The notes: generated from the sequence alone by a model not told the origin. A stretch of DNA of 64,000 nucleotides from Roseovarius sp. MMSF_3281 (GCF_030733685.1 NZ_JASHIM010000019.1:1-64000); one strand, 5' to 3'. Shown: positions 35,246 through 45,035, counted from the stretch's first letter. Numbers and translations are program-made.

Positions 35246-36199
35246 TCAGCTTTGGCCGCGCGTCGGGACAACCTCGTATCCCGGTTCTTCGGGTTCATCG
35301 TCACTCATTTCCGCCGGGAAGCCGGGGGCGCGGATATCAAGGCCCGTGGCATCCTCAAGCCGGCGGATGATGTTTGGCGAAAGCTCACGCTCGCCATAGC
35401 GCGCGATGCCGTCATCCAAGATTTGCATCAACATGGGGTTCAACTCAAGCGGGATACCGGCGCGGTCGGCCACGGCCTGAAACAGGCCAATATCTTTCTT
35501 CACAAGGTCCATGGTGAAGGAGATATCGCGCGAGCCGTTGAGGATCACCTGACTTTCGGTTTCATGCACGAAGGAGGTGCCCGAGCTGATCTTGATCGCC
35601 TCGTAGGCGGTGGCAAGGTCCATGCCCGCGCCCTTGGCCGTTACCAGCGCCTCGCAGCAGCTAACCAGATTGGCGGTGGCAAGGTAGTTGGTGATGACCT
35701 TGAGGATCGAGGCGCTGCCGATCTCGCCAGTGTGCAACACGCGGCGGCCCATCTTGGTAAGCAGCGGCAGGATGGTTTCAAAAGTCGCCCGGTCGCAGCC
35801 CGCGAAGATCGCGATATTGCCGGTCTCGGCGCGGTGACACCCGCCCGAGACCGGGCAATCCACCGCAGCGCCGCCTGCACGGATCACCGCTTGGCCAAGG
35901 CGTTTGACCTCGGCCTCGTCTGTGGTGGACATTTCCATCCAGATCTTGCCGGGGCCGACATGCGGCAGCATTTGCTGCATCACCGCGTCCGAGGCGGCGG
36001 GCGACGGCAGGCAGGTGATGACGGTATCGCAGGCCTGCATGAGTTGAGCCGGATTTTCACCCGCCTGTGCGCCCCGGTCGGTCAGCACCGCCATGAGATC
36101 GGCATTGAGGTCATAGACCGTCAGGTCCACCCCGTTGCGCAGCAGGCTACCCGAGAGTTTGCCGCCCACATTTCCCAACCCGATAAATCCGACTTTCAT
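35246..36199 (-). CDS. NAD(P)-dependent beta-hydroxyacid dehydrogenase (3-hydroxyisobutyrate-dehydrogenase family)
   Basis: 317 residues. N-terminal MKVGFIGLGNVGGKLSGSLLR is the family Rossmann motif, DCPVSGG near 118 is the substrate-binding signature, and the catalytic lysine is in SILKVITNYLATANL near 178. The tail carries an extra acidic stretch (EMSDDEPEEPGYE). It forms a leftward pair with the aldehyde dehydrogenase and is divergent from a LysR regulator. The hydroxyacid substrate is undetermined. Confidence 0.92.
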   Translation of the reverse strand: MKVGFIGLGNVGGKLSGSLLRNGVDLTVYDLNADLMAVLTDRGAQAGENPAQLMQACDTVITCLPSPAASDAVMQQMLPHVGPGKIWMEMSTTDEAEVKRLGQAVIRAGGAAVDCPVSGGCHRAETGNIAIFAGCDRATFETILPLLTKMGRRVLHTGEIGSASILKVITNYLATANLVSCCEALVTAKGAGMDLATAYEAIKISSGTSFVHETESQVILNGSRDISFTMDLVKKDIGLFQAVADRAGIPLELNPMLMQILDDGIARYGERELSPNIIRRLEDATGLDIRAPGFPAEMSDDEPEEPGYEVVPTRGQS

Positions 36200-36265
36200 G
36201 GCGTTGCCCTATTGATGATCTGTCATTGCGCCCGAGTTTTTCGGATTGTCGCGCAAAAGAAAAAC

Positions 36266-36275
36266 GATTTAAATC
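36266..36275. promoter_or_regulatory. GATTTAAATC palindrome in divergent promoter
   Basis: A perfect 10-bp palindrome lies in the 103-bp AT-rich spacer between the hydroxyacid dehydrogenase and the LysR gene. It is a candidate LysR contact site but short enough to be chance. Confidence 0.35.
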
Positions 36276-36302
36276 AACCGAAAGGCCATAAAATATTTAT
36301 CC

Positions 36303-37163
36303 ATGAGCACATCCCTTCCCAACCTGACTTGGCTGCGCACCTTCGAGGCCGCCGCGCGCCTGCGGAACTTTACCGCCGCTGGCGAGGAACTGGGCCTGAC
36401 GCAAGCCGCTGTCAGCCTGCACATCAAATCGCTTGAGGCAAAGCTGGGCTGTGCGCTGTTCCTGCGTCAGCCGCGAAACCTGCAACTGAGCGAGATGGGC
36501 AAGGCATACTTGCCGCATGTGCGGCGGGCCCTGGATGACCTGAGCCTGTCGACGCTGGGCCTGTTCGGGCCGGAGATGGTCCGGGCGGTGACATTGCGGG
36601 TGCCGGTATCGACCGCCGTATTGTGGCTGGCGCCGAAGCTGCCGGAATTTCACGCGGCACATCCGGGCCTCGAATTGCGGCTGGTCTCGACCATCTGGGC
36701 GGATTCGCTGGAGGATGAGGACGTGGATATCGACATTCGCAGCGGGCATGGCGATTGGCCCGGGGTCCGGGCCGAGAAACTCTCGACCGAGGCGATCGTG
36801 CCGGTTTGCCCGGCGGGTGAAGATGCGCCGGTGTCCGAGCAAACCCCGCTGCATATCCTGGGGCAGGAGGATAACTGGGCCCGTTATGGCGAGGCGCAGG
36901 GCGTGGCGGTGCCCGACCGATTTGGCATCAGCGTGGACACAAGCGCCGCGGCCCTGGAGATGATCGCGGCGGGCCAAGGCGTGGCGGTGGTTCTGGCGCG
37001 CTATGTAAGGGCGGCGGTGGAGGCCGGGCGGCCCGTTCGCTGTGCCGGGCCGGAGGTTCCGGTACGCTTGGCGCATTACCTTGTGGAACGCGATGGCCGC
37101 GCCCCGCCCCGCGCCGAGGTGGCCACGGTGCGCGACTGGGTGAAGGGGGTTTTTGCGGGGTGA
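36303..37163 (+). CDS. LysR-family regulator (GcvA-like)
   Basis: 286 residues with helix-turn-helix LPNLTWLRTFEAAARLRNFTAAG to about residue 65 and TQAAVSLHIKSLEAKLG recognition helix, followed by an effector domain. The opening resembles the GcvA subgroup. Divergence from the hydroxyacid/aldehyde dehydrogenase pair suggests it controls them. The 263 bp after it (37164-37426) holds no recognisable gene. Confidence 0.9.
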   Translation: MSTSLPNLTWLRTFEAAARLRNFTAAGEELGLTQAAVSLHIKSLEAKLGCALFLRQPRNLQLSEMGKAYLPHVRRALDDLSLSTLGLFGPEMVRAVTLRVPVSTAVLWLAPKLPEFHAAHPGLELRLVSTIWADSLEDEDVDIDIRSGHGDWPGVRAEKLSTEAIVPVCPAGEDAPVSEQTPLHILGQEDNWARYGEAQGVAVPDRFGISVDTSAAALEMIAAGQGVAVVLARYVRAAVEAGRPVRCAGPEVPVRLAHYLVERDGRAPPRAEVATVRDWVKGVFAG

Positions 37164-37426
37164 TGTCTGTGGCGTTGGTCACCAGCGGGCTTTTGCCTCC
37201 GCGCGGAATCAAGGCCGCAGGCCGCCGCGCATCGCCGGGCCGCCCCCACGGCACGGCGATTGAGTTGATGTATGCGCTGCGATTGGAGGTCACGCGCCAG
37301 TGGTTGAGATAAAGTGCTACGCCTAGAGGTCGGGTCGCCGCACCGCAGCCCGTCAATGCGCGGCTTGCCCCTGCAATATCCTACAAAGATTCAAACCCGT
37401 CATTCGCGTGTCGCCAAAACGGCGCC

Positions 37427-38455
37427 CTATGGCCTGCGCAGGGTATCGCCGTAGGTAATCGTCGGCTCAAGCGCGAGGCGGGTGGACTGTGGATCGTCGG
37501 AATCTTCCTCCACCCGTTTGGCGATGATCTCGGCGGCGCGGCGTCCGATCTCAAGCCGGCAGGCATCCATCGAGGCCAGTTCGCGCGGCAGGCCCTTGAG
37601 AAGGTTCAAACCGTTGAACCCGGCCAGCCCGATCTCGTTCGGGATATCGACGCCCTTTTCCCAAAGGTACATCAAGCCGCCCGCGCCGATCATGTCGTTC
37701 GAGTAATAGAGGAAATCCAGATCGGGGGTACGCTCCAGCATGGCCTGTGTCATCTCGCGGCCCTTCACAAGGGCCGAGCCGCCGGAATAAAATTCCTGAT
37801 CCGCGATTTCGACGCCCCCCTTGGCAAGCGCCTGTGTAAAACCTTCGAAGCGTTTACGCGCCCGGTGGTCGAGCGGCATCTTGGTACCCAGGAAGCCGAT
37901 GCGCTCGTAACCGCCCTTGAGGATCGCCTCGGCCATTTGTTGACCGGCGCGGCGGTGCGAAATGCCGACAACCGAGTCGATGGGCGTGCCATCGGTATCC
38001 ATGATCTCAACCACCGGGATGCCCGAGGCGCGCAGCATGGCCCGCGACGCATCGGAATGTTCAAGCCCCGCGATGATCACGCCCGAGGGGCGCCACGAAA
38101 GCATTTCGTAGAGGACTTTCTCTTCTTTCTCGGGCAGGTAATCGGTAAGGCCCACGACAGGTTGCAGATCGGTCGATTCTAGGATCTGGCTGATCCCGGT
38201 CATCACTTCGGGGAAGACCATGTTGGACATCGACGGGATGATCACGGCCACGAGGTTGACCCGTTGACTGGCCAAGGCGCCGGCGATCTTGTTGGGGACA
38301 TAGCCCAGTTGCTTGGCCGCTTCCAGTACGCGCTTGCGGGTGGCATCCGAGACATCGCCACGATTGCGCAAGACGCGGCTGACGGTCATTTCAGAAACCC
38401 CCGATGCCTCGGAGACATCGCGCAGGGTCAGGGGGCGGTTTTCGGGGTTACTCAC
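37427..38455 (-). CDS. LacI-family regulator, GntR (gluconate repressor)-like
   Basis: 342 residues from a GTG start. The LacI helix-turn-helix is TLRDVSEASGVSEMTVSRVLRN near residues 9-30, with hinge GYVPNKIAGALASQR. The periplasmic-binding-like domain contains MLSWRPSGVIIAGLEHSDASR and GIPVVEIMDTDGTP, closely resembling enterobacterial GntR. The GTG at 38455 is chosen because AGGAC precedes it and the family starts just before the HTH; an ATG at 38518 is possible. No gluconate genes are in the window, so targets lie elsewhere. Confidence 0.88.
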   Translation of the reverse strand: MSNPENRPLTLRDVSEASGVSEMTVSRVLRNRGDVSDATRKRVLEAAKQLGYVPNKIAGALASQRVNLVAVIIPSMSNMVFPEVMTGISQILESTDLQPVVGLTDYLPEKEEKVLYEMLSWRPSGVIIAGLEHSDASRAMLRASGIPVVEIMDTDGTPIDSVVGISHRRAGQQMAEAILKGGYERIGFLGTKMPLDHRARKRFEGFTQALAKGGVEIADQEFYSGGSALVKGREMTQAMLERTPDLDFLYYSNDMIGAGGLMYLWEKGVDIPNEIGLAGFNGLNLLKGLPRELASMDACRLEIGRRAAEIIAKRVEEDSDDPQSTRLALEPTITYGDTLRRP

Positions 38456-38600
38456 GATAGACTGTCCTGAAGGGCCTTTGGTAGTTGTTATCGCAAACGG
38501 GTCGCGGGGATCAAGCACATCAAAATCAGGCGCGAAGGGCTTCGCGGTTGAATTGGGGTCATGACAAATCGGAACGGGGCCGATATGGAGGGTGATGTGC

Positions 38601-38677
38601 GGCCCCGTGGCTCAACCGGATAGAGCAGCCCCCTCCTAAGGGGCAGGTTGCAGGTTCGAATCCTGCCGGGGTCGCCA
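38601..38677 (+). tRNA. tRNA-Arg (anticodon CCT)
   Basis: A complete 77-nt cloverleaf with encoded CCA. Acceptor GGCCCCG pairs with CGGGGTC (one G-U), the anticodon stem GCCCC/GGGGC encloses CTCCTAA, and the T arm is CAGG-TTCGAAT-CCTG. The anticodon CCT reads AGG codons. No integrase or att duplication was seen beside it. Confidence 0.95.
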
Positions 38678-38687
38678 GAGTGTCCGG

Positions 38688-38757
38688 CCCTCTTTGCCGT
38701 CGCGCGGCGCAGCCGCGCGCCCCTTCCGGTCACAGGCGCGGGACGCGACGAAGAGGG
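38688..38757. terminator. Large inverted repeat after tRNA gene
   Basis: CCCTCTT (38688-38694) pairs with AAGAGGG (38751-38757) and CGTCGCG (38698-38704) with CGCGACG (38744-38750). An alternative inner hairpin is CGCGCGGC-GCA-GCCGCGCG. It separates the tRNA from a converging gene and may terminate both. Confidence 0.5.
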
Positions 38758-38778
38758 AGGGGGGGTGGCCCCTGCCGT

Positions 38779-39483
38779 TTAGATCACCCGGATCACATCC
38801 TTGTCGATGGCCAGCATATATCCCCGGCGGGCGATATTCTTGACCAGTAGTTCGCTAACCAGTTGGTTGCCAAGCGTATCGCGCAGGCGTTTGATGCGGG
38901 TGGCGCCGGCGGCTTCTTCGCAGTCCTCGGTCGCGCGGCCCGAGATCATCGCCTCGATCTGGGCGCCGGTAAGCACGTCGTCGTCCAGCCGGGCCTCGGC
39001 GAGAATCGAGAGGGTTTCCATGGCCGCGTCAGTCAATTTGAAGCCGTGGTTGTTGAGGTAGACGGCATTTTCCTCGCGGCTGATCAGGAGGGAGCTGACC
39101 TGAATGCCCGCGCGTTCGATTTGCGCCATGCGGCGGTTGAGGGCCACGAGCATCAGCAGGAACACGAGTGCGGCCACGAGAAGCGCCGTTGCGAACACCA
39201 GCAAAACGAAGATCACCATGCGGTAGCTGCTGAGGGTTTCGGAAAAGGCCGTGCCCGAAAGCGCGAGGATTTCCAAAAGCTTGATCTCGGCATCCGTGGT
39301 AAGCGCATCGTTTTCCACGAAGATGCGTTCGACGCGGGCGTTGAAGGCATTGGCGTCGGGCAGCGTCAGGAACAGGAAAACGGCGGCGAGGGCGAGGATC
39401 AGCACAACGGCGGCCACCCCGAAGGTGACGACGCGGGTGCCGGAGCGGAGCGCCTCGGAGGCGGAAGCTTGGGACTCGGACAA
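38779..39483 (-). CDS. Membrane-anchored protein with C-terminal winged-helix domain
   Basis: 234 residues. Two membrane spans lie at about 21-42 and 88-112, flanking a short periplasmic segment. The C-terminal 100 residues look like an OmpR/PhoB-type winged helix: FKLTDAAMETLSILAEARLDDDVLTGAQIEAMI, then TRIKRLRDTLGNQLVSELLV and ARRGYML, close to the recognition helix and wing of that fold. This would be a membrane-bound DNA-binding protein with CadC/ToxR-like logic but N-terminal spans. Domain assignment is by eye. Confidence 0.75.
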   Translation of the reverse strand: MSESQASASEALRSGTRVVTFGVAAVVLILALAAVFLFLTLPDANAFNARVERIFVENDALTTDAEIKLLEILALSGTAFSETLSSYRMVIFVLLVFATALLVAALVFLLMLVALNRRMAQIERAGIQVSSLLISREENAVYLNNHGFKLTDAAMETLSILAEARLDDDVLTGAQIEAMISGRATEDCEEAAGATRIKRLRDTLGNQLVSELLVKNIARRGYMLAIDKDVIRVI

Positions 39484-39499
39484 ATTGTTTCCCCTTGGC

Positions 39500-39739
39500 C
39501 TATTGCTTGGACACCGAAAGCACCTTGAGAAGGATCAGCCCCCGGCGGGACAGTTGATTGGCCAACTGTGCGCGTGCGTTCTGTATCGTACAGGGGCCGT
39601 TGATCTGTGCCACATCGTAGTGCAGTTCCAGCGGATTATCGCGCTTGGCCTTGTATTCAGCGGTGCAAGCGGCCTGCGCCAAGGAGGGCGCGGCCAGGAG
39701 CGCGCCAGCGAGCGCGAGGGGGAGAAATGTCTTTGTCAT
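39500..39739 (-). CDS. Small secreted two-cysteine protein
   Basis: 79 residues with a Sec signal MTKTFLPLALAGALLAAPSLAQA cleaved near residue 23. The mature part of about 56 residues has two cysteines (AACTAEY and NGPCTIQ), likely a disulfide. It lies 16 bases upstream of the membrane winged-helix gene on the same strand, so the pair is probably co-transcribed. No known family was recognised. Confidence 0.75.
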   Translation of the reverse strand: MTKTFLPLALAGALLAAPSLAQAACTAEYKAKRDNPLELHYDVAQINGPCTIQNARAQLANQLSRRGLILLKVLSVSKQ

Positions 39740-39925
39740 GCGCCCAAACTGCGCCGAATGGCGAGGCTATTCAATATCCATGCGGCGCAACCGGGACGAA
39801 TCCGGCCTGCTATCCGATAACAAGGGGGCGTTATTGCCTGTCTGGCGGGGGCAGGCGCAGGTTTCGGTATCGGCTTTGGCCATGCAGGCCGGGCCCCCGA
39901 TCAACCTGACGAAAGGACAAGACCC

Positions 39926-40432
39926 ATGCATCGCAAGTTCATCACACTCATCCTGGCCGCCTCGATGGCCGTGACCGGCCTGAGCGCCGCGCCCGCCCGC
40001 GCCGACGCCGAGGACGCGGCCAAGGTGATCGCCGGTGTCGCCGCGATTGCCATCCTGGGCGCGGCCATTGCCAAATCCAAGGATGACGACCGTCACGTTA
40101 CCCGCAACCGCGGCCATATCCGTAATGACCGCCATCGCGGGCCGGGGCGGCAATGGAACAACCGCCACCGTGGCAACAAGCATGCACGCCCCCTGCCCAA
40201 CCGGGTGCAGCGTAAACTGCTGCCCGGCAGTTGCCGGGTCACGGCACGCAGGGGCAATGGCCAGAACCTTCGCGGCTTTGGGCGGCACTGCCTGACGCGC
40301 AATTACGGCTTTACCAACAGCCTGCCGCGCGCTTGCCAAACCCGCGTTCGCGCCCGGAACGGGGCACCTCGCACGATCTATCGCGGACGCTGCTTGCAAA
40401 AGCATGGCTATAGCGTGGCCCATCGCCGGTAA
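39926..40432 (+). CDS. Secreted hyper-basic protein, function unknown
   Basis: 168 residues. A Sec signal (ITLILAASMAVTGLSAAPARA) is followed by a short hydrophobic helix (VIAGVAAIAILGAAIA) and a very Arg/His/Asn-rich region (DDDRHVTRNRGHIRNDRHRG). A C-terminal domain has four cysteines (GSCRV, RHCLT, RACQT, GRCLQ). The charge suggests binding to nucleic acid, polyanion or envelope surface. No catalytic motif seen. Confidence 0.75.
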   Translation: MHRKFITLILAASMAVTGLSAAPARADAEDAAKVIAGVAAIAILGAAIAKSKDDDRHVTRNRGHIRNDRHRGPGRQWNNRHRGNKHARPLPNRVQRKLLPGSCRVTARRGNGQNLRGFGRHCLTRNYGFTNSLPRACQTRVRARNGAPRTIYRGRCLQKHGYSVAHRR

Positions 40433-40456
40433 CCCGGCCCCTTGTCATCGAGCAGG

Positions 40457-40487
40457 AAAAGGGAAGGGCCCCGCGCCCTTCCCTTTT
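40457..40487 (+). terminator. Hairpin terminator
   Basis: AAAAGGGAAGGG and CCCTTCCCTTTT form perfect 12-bp arms around CCCCGCG. The A-tract/T-tract arms make it a good intrinsic terminator for the upstream secreted-protein gene. Confidence 0.75.
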
Positions 40488-40520
40488 GCATTCTCCGGCG
40501 GGGCGTGGTTTTAGCATCCC

Positions 40521-41153
40521 ATGACAGGACCGGATTTTTCGCATGAGCAAGAGGCCATCACACGGGGCTACGCCCGCGTGGCAGGTGTTGACGAGGTGGG
40601 GCGCGGCCCCTTGGCCGGGCCGGTAACCGCGGCGGCGGTTATTTTGAACCCCGGCAACATCCCTGAAGGGCTGCACGATTCCAAGAAGCTGAGCGCCAAG
40701 CGGCGCGCGGCGCTGCATGACGCGCTGATGGAATGTGCCGAGGTGTCGGTGGCACATGCCACTGTCGAAGAGATTGATGCACTGAATATCCTGCGTGCCT
40801 CGCATCTGGCGATGGAGCGGGCGATTGCCGGGCTGTCCACCCCGCCGGACATGGCGCTGATCGATGGCAATATGATCCCGCGTGACCTGCCCCTTCCGGC
40901 GCGCGCGATCATCAAGGGCGACGCGGTTTCCCTGTCGATTTCGGCGGCCTCAATCGTGGCCAAAATAAGGCGCGATCGCATCATGTGGGATTTGGCGCAA
41001 CAGTTTCCCGGCTATGGATGGGACAGCAACGCGGGATACCCGTCAAAAACCCACAAAGAGGCCCTTCAAAATCTTGGTGTGACCCCACACCATAGACGTT
41101 CTTTCAAACCGGTACACAATATCTTGTATCAAGATAAATCTGTAAGTGACTGA
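40521..41153 (+). CDS. rnhB: Ribonuclease HII
   Basis: A 210-residue nuclease removing ribonucleotides and RNA from RNA-DNA hybrids. The signature GVDEVGRGPLAGPV at about residue 22 supplies two catalytic acids, DSKKLSAKRR follows at about 54, and the third acid is in ALIDGN near 116; the C-terminal block is GYPSKTHKEAL. Adjacency to ccrM on the same strand is a conserved alphaproteobacterial arrangement. Confidence 0.97.
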   Translation: MTGPDFSHEQEAITRGYARVAGVDEVGRGPLAGPVTAAAVILNPGNIPEGLHDSKKLSAKRRAALHDALMECAEVSVAHATVEEIDALNILRASHLAMERAIAGLSTPPDMALIDGNMIPRDLPLPARAIIKGDAVSLSISAASIVAKIRRDRIMWDLAQQFPGYGWDSNAGYPSKTHKEALQNLGVTPHHRRSFKPVHNILYQDKSVSD

Positions 41154-42358
<1,205 letters not shown>

Positions 42359-42418
42359 ATTAACGAATAATCGAACACCGCCGGTGCCTGTGGCCTGACG
42401 CTTGGGCACTTACCTTGT

Positions 42419-42446
42419 GCCCCGCCCTTGTGGCGGGGCTTTTTTT
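42419..42446 (+). terminator. Rho-independent terminator of ccrM
   Basis: GCCCCGCC-CTTGT-GGCGGGGC perfect 8-bp stem followed by TTTTTTT, 60 bases after ccrM. It overlaps the modC stop codon on the other strand. Confidence 0.9.
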
Positions 42447-43527
42447 ATCCGCCGATATCCTGCGGCGCGAGGGCCACGGATTTGATAACCGCGTAACATG
42501 GCGTGCCGCTTTGCAGGCCAAGGCGCTTGGCCGAGCGGCGGGTGACGCGCGCAAGGATGCGCCCGGCGGGCGTATCAAGCGAGACAATGGCACCGGGGCC
42601 CTGGCCGCTGCGGATATCGTGGACGGTGCCGGGCAGGATGTTGAGGGCTGAAAGATCGCTGGGTTCGCTGGTCGCGAGGATCACATCGTGCGCGGCGATG
42701 CGAACGCGGACAGTGCTGCCTTCGGGTTGGCCAAGCGCGGGCAGGAAAAGCGGCGTGCCCCCGGCGTGGAGTTCGGTCAGGCCATCGGGGTGATGCCTTG
42801 CGATGGTGGCTTCGAGGACAGCCCCCGCCGCCCGTGCGCCGAGCGGTGTGACAGAGGGATTGGCCAGAACCTCGGCGGCGGTGCCTTGGCCGGTGACGCG
42901 GCCCTCTTCCAGCGTGACGACCGTGGTGGCGAGGCGGGCCACCTCGGCGGCGGAATGGGTGACGTAGAGGATGGGGATTTCCACCTCGTCGCGCAGGCGC
43001 TCGAAATAGGGCAGCACCTCGGATTTGCGAGCGTCGTCGAGGGCGGCAAGGGGTTCATCCGCCAGGATCATATGCGGCGCGGCCAGAAGGGCGCGACCAA
43101 TGGCGACGCGTTGCTTTTCGCCACCGGATAGGGCAGCGGGGCGGCGGTTCAGCAAAGGGCCGATCCCCAGAAGCTCCACCACCTTGGCCTCATCCTCGCG
43201 AGGGGCATTCTTGGGCGCGAACCATGCGCCATAGGCCAGGTTCTGGCGCACGGTGAGATGCGGGAACAGCCGCCCTTCCTGAAAGATATAGCCCAACCGC
43301 CGTTTATGCGGGCGCAGGCGAATACCGCGTTCGGTATCCAGCAACACCCAGTCACCAACAGCGATACGGCCCGCATCGGGCATGAGCAGCCCCGCAACCG
43401 CATTCACCAGTGTTGTCTTGCCAGACCCCGAACGCCCGAACAGTACCGTCACCCCGGGCGGCGCGCGAAAGCTCGTATCGAGCGTGAACCCGGCGAAGGC
43501 ATGGCGCACGGCGATGTCCAGCATCAC
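42445..43527 (-). CDS. modC: Molybdate ABC transporter ATP-binding protein ModC
   Basis: The 360-residue ATPase has Walker A GRSGSGKTT near residue 31, signature LSGGEKQRVAIGRALL near 127, Walker B MILADEPLAALD and switch histidine VTHSAAE. The C-terminal about 65 residues form a Mop/TOBE molybdate-binding domain (LSALNILPGTVHDIRSG ... ILARVTRRSAKRLGL). It overlaps modB by ATGA and is the last gene of modE-modA-modB-modC. Confidence 0.96.
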   Translation of the reverse strand: MMLDIAVRHAFAGFTLDTSFRAPPGVTVLFGRSGSGKTTLVNAVAGLLMPDAGRIAVGDWVLLDTERGIRLRPHKRRLGYIFQEGRLFPHLTVRQNLAYGAWFAPKNAPREDEAKVVELLGIGPLLNRRPAALSGGEKQRVAIGRALLAAPHMILADEPLAALDDARKSEVLPYFERLRDEVEIPILYVTHSAAEVARLATTVVTLEEGRVTGQGTAAEVLANPSVTPLGARAAGAVLEATIARHHPDGLTELHAGGTPLFLPALGQPEGSTVRVRIAAHDVILATSEPSDLSALNILPGTVHDIRSGQGPGAIVSLDTPAGRILARVTRRSAKRLGLQSGTPCYAVIKSVALAPQDIGG

Positions 43528-44216
43528 GCGCCCCCGATCCGTGTGGCCACACGGCGGCTGATCACTTCCGACAGCAGAAGCGCCCCCATGGCGACGACAA
43601 CCGAAACGGTTACCAGCTTCATGGCCGATCCCTCGCCGCCGGGAACCTGAAGGAAGGCATAGATCGCCGAGGGGATCGTGCGGGTCTGCCCGGGAATGTT
43701 GGAAACGAAAGTGATCGTCGCCCCGAACTCGCCCATGGCCTTGGCAAAGGCGAGGATCGCCCCCGCGATGATGCCGGGCAGTGTCATCGGCAGCGTCACC
43801 GTCAGGAAGACCCAGGCCGGTGACGCCCCAAGTGTCGATGACGCCTGTTCAAGTTTGGGGTCGACCGCCTCGATCGACAGCCGGATCGCGCGCACCATCA
43901 ACGGAAAGGCCATGATCCCCGCAGCGAGTGCCGCACCGGTCCAGCGGAAGGCGAACACAATACCGAACTCGGCAAGGATACCGCCCACCGGCCCACGCGT
44001 CCCGAAGCCCAGCAGCAGCAGGTAGCCCGTCACCACCGGCGGCAGGATCAGCGGCAAATGCACGATTCCGTTCAGCAATTGCTTGCCGGGAAAATCGAGG
44101 CGCGCAAGCGCATAGGCCGTGAGAATGCCCAGGGGCAGGCTTACCAACGTCGCCCAGAAGGAGACCTGGAGCGAGAGCGCGACAGCCCTCCATTCCTCGG
44201 GACCGAGCCAATCCAT
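43524..44216 (-). CDS. modB: Molybdate ABC transporter permease ModB
   Basis: 230 residues with five to six membrane spans and the EAA coupling loop LEQASSTLGASPAWVFLTVTLP near residue 137, then FAKAMGEFGATITFV typical of ModB. It lies 6 bases after modA and overlaps modC. It forms the membrane channel for molybdate (or tungstate) import. Confidence 0.95.
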   Translation of the reverse strand: MDWLGPEEWRAVALSLQVSFWATLVSLPLGILTAYALARLDFPGKQLLNGIVHLPLILPPVVTGYLLLLGFGTRGPVGGILAEFGIVFAFRWTGAALAAGIMAFPLMVRAIRLSIEAVDPKLEQASSTLGASPAWVFLTVTLPMTLPGIIAGAILAFAKAMGEFGATITFVSNIPGQTRTIPSAIYAFLQVPGGEGSAMKLVTVSVVVAMGALLLSEVISRRVATRIGGA

Positions 44217-44222
44217 CCCGGG

Positions 44223-44993
44223 CTATTGCGTCACGACCACGAAGCCCTGACGCTCGAAGGCCTCACGCGCCTGCGGCCCCTGCAGATAGTCGAGGAAGTC
44301 CGATTCAGCCGGGGTATCGCGGTTCGACAGATCGGCCGCGGGATAGACGATGGGCGGGTGGGTCTTGGCGGGGAAGGTGCCGATGACGGTCACGTCATCC
44401 TCGGCCATCGCATCCGTGGCATAGACGATCCCGTAGGGGGCCTCGCCGGTTGCCACGAAAGCGAGCGCCGCACGGACATTGTCGGCCTGTGCCACCTGTG
44501 TTTCGACCTTGCCCCAGAGACCGAGGCTTTCCAGCGCCGCCTTTCCGTAAATACCTGCGGGCACCGAATCGACCAACGCCATGGCAAGCCGGTCACCGCC
44601 AAGCATCCCCGCAAGATCAATGTCGGCGCCGATTTCGACCGGCTCGGCCTCGGTGTCGGCTGCGATCAGCACGATGGAATTGTTGAGAAGGTCGAACCGC
44701 GTGCCTTCTTCGACGAGGCCCTCGGCTTCGAGCGTGTCCATCCAGTCGGGGTTGGCCGAAATGAAGATATCTGCCGGCGCCCCCTGCTGGATCTGCCGGG
44801 CGAGTGCCGACGAGCCCGCGAGAGACACGACAAGGTCATGATCGGTGGCGGCCTCGAAGCGTTCTTCTATCTCGGCCATGGCATTGGTCATACTGGCCGC
44901 AGCAAAGACCATGATCTCATCCGCCTGCGCCACGGCGGGGGCGGCGACGGTCACGGCGATTGATGCCGTACGCAGAAAGGCGGGCTTGGACAC
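44223..44993 (-). CDS. modA: Molybdate-binding periplasmic protein ModA
   Basis: 256 residues. A Sec signal (FLRTASIAVTVAAPAVAQA) precedes the ModA blocks VFAAASMTNAMAEI, SLAGSSALARQIQQGAPADIFISA and TGEAPYGIVYATDA, which form the oxyanion pocket. The GTG start at 44993 is fixed by AGGAGT 8 bases upstream. The promoter/operator dyad at 45014-45035 lies directly in front. Confidence 0.95.
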   Translation of the reverse strand: MSKPAFLRTASIAVTVAAPAVAQADEIMVFAAASMTNAMAEIEERFEAATDHDLVVSLAGSSALARQIQQGAPADIFISANPDWMDTLEAEGLVEEGTRFDLLNNSIVLIAADTEAEPVEIGADIDLAGMLGGDRLAMALVDSVPAGIYGKAALESLGLWGKVETQVAQADNVRAALAFVATGEAPYGIVYATDAMAEDDVTVIGTFPAKTHPPIVYPAADLSNRDTPAESDFLDYLQGPQAREAFERQGFVVVTQ

Positions 44994-45013
44994 GGATGAA
45001 ACTCCTGACAAGT

Positions 45014-45035
45014 GATATGTTTCGCAAAACATATC
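45014..45035. promoter_or_regulatory. Probable ModE operator (Mo-box) between modE and modA
   Basis: GATATGTTT-CGCA-AAACATATC is a perfect 9-bp-arm dyad just upstream of the modA ribosome-binding site. It differs from the enterobacterial TATATAAC-type ModE consensus but has the AT-rich arms and location expected of a Mo-repressor site. Confidence 0.65.

Noticed and set aside
33810..35399. 529-codon plus-strand open frame
   Set aside because: Antisense to the aldehyde dehydrogenase with all catalytic motifs; no protein family visible on the plus strand.
38601..38677. Genomic-island attachment site at tRNA-Arg
   Set aside because: No integrase gene and no repeated tRNA 3' end were seen in the neighbourhood.
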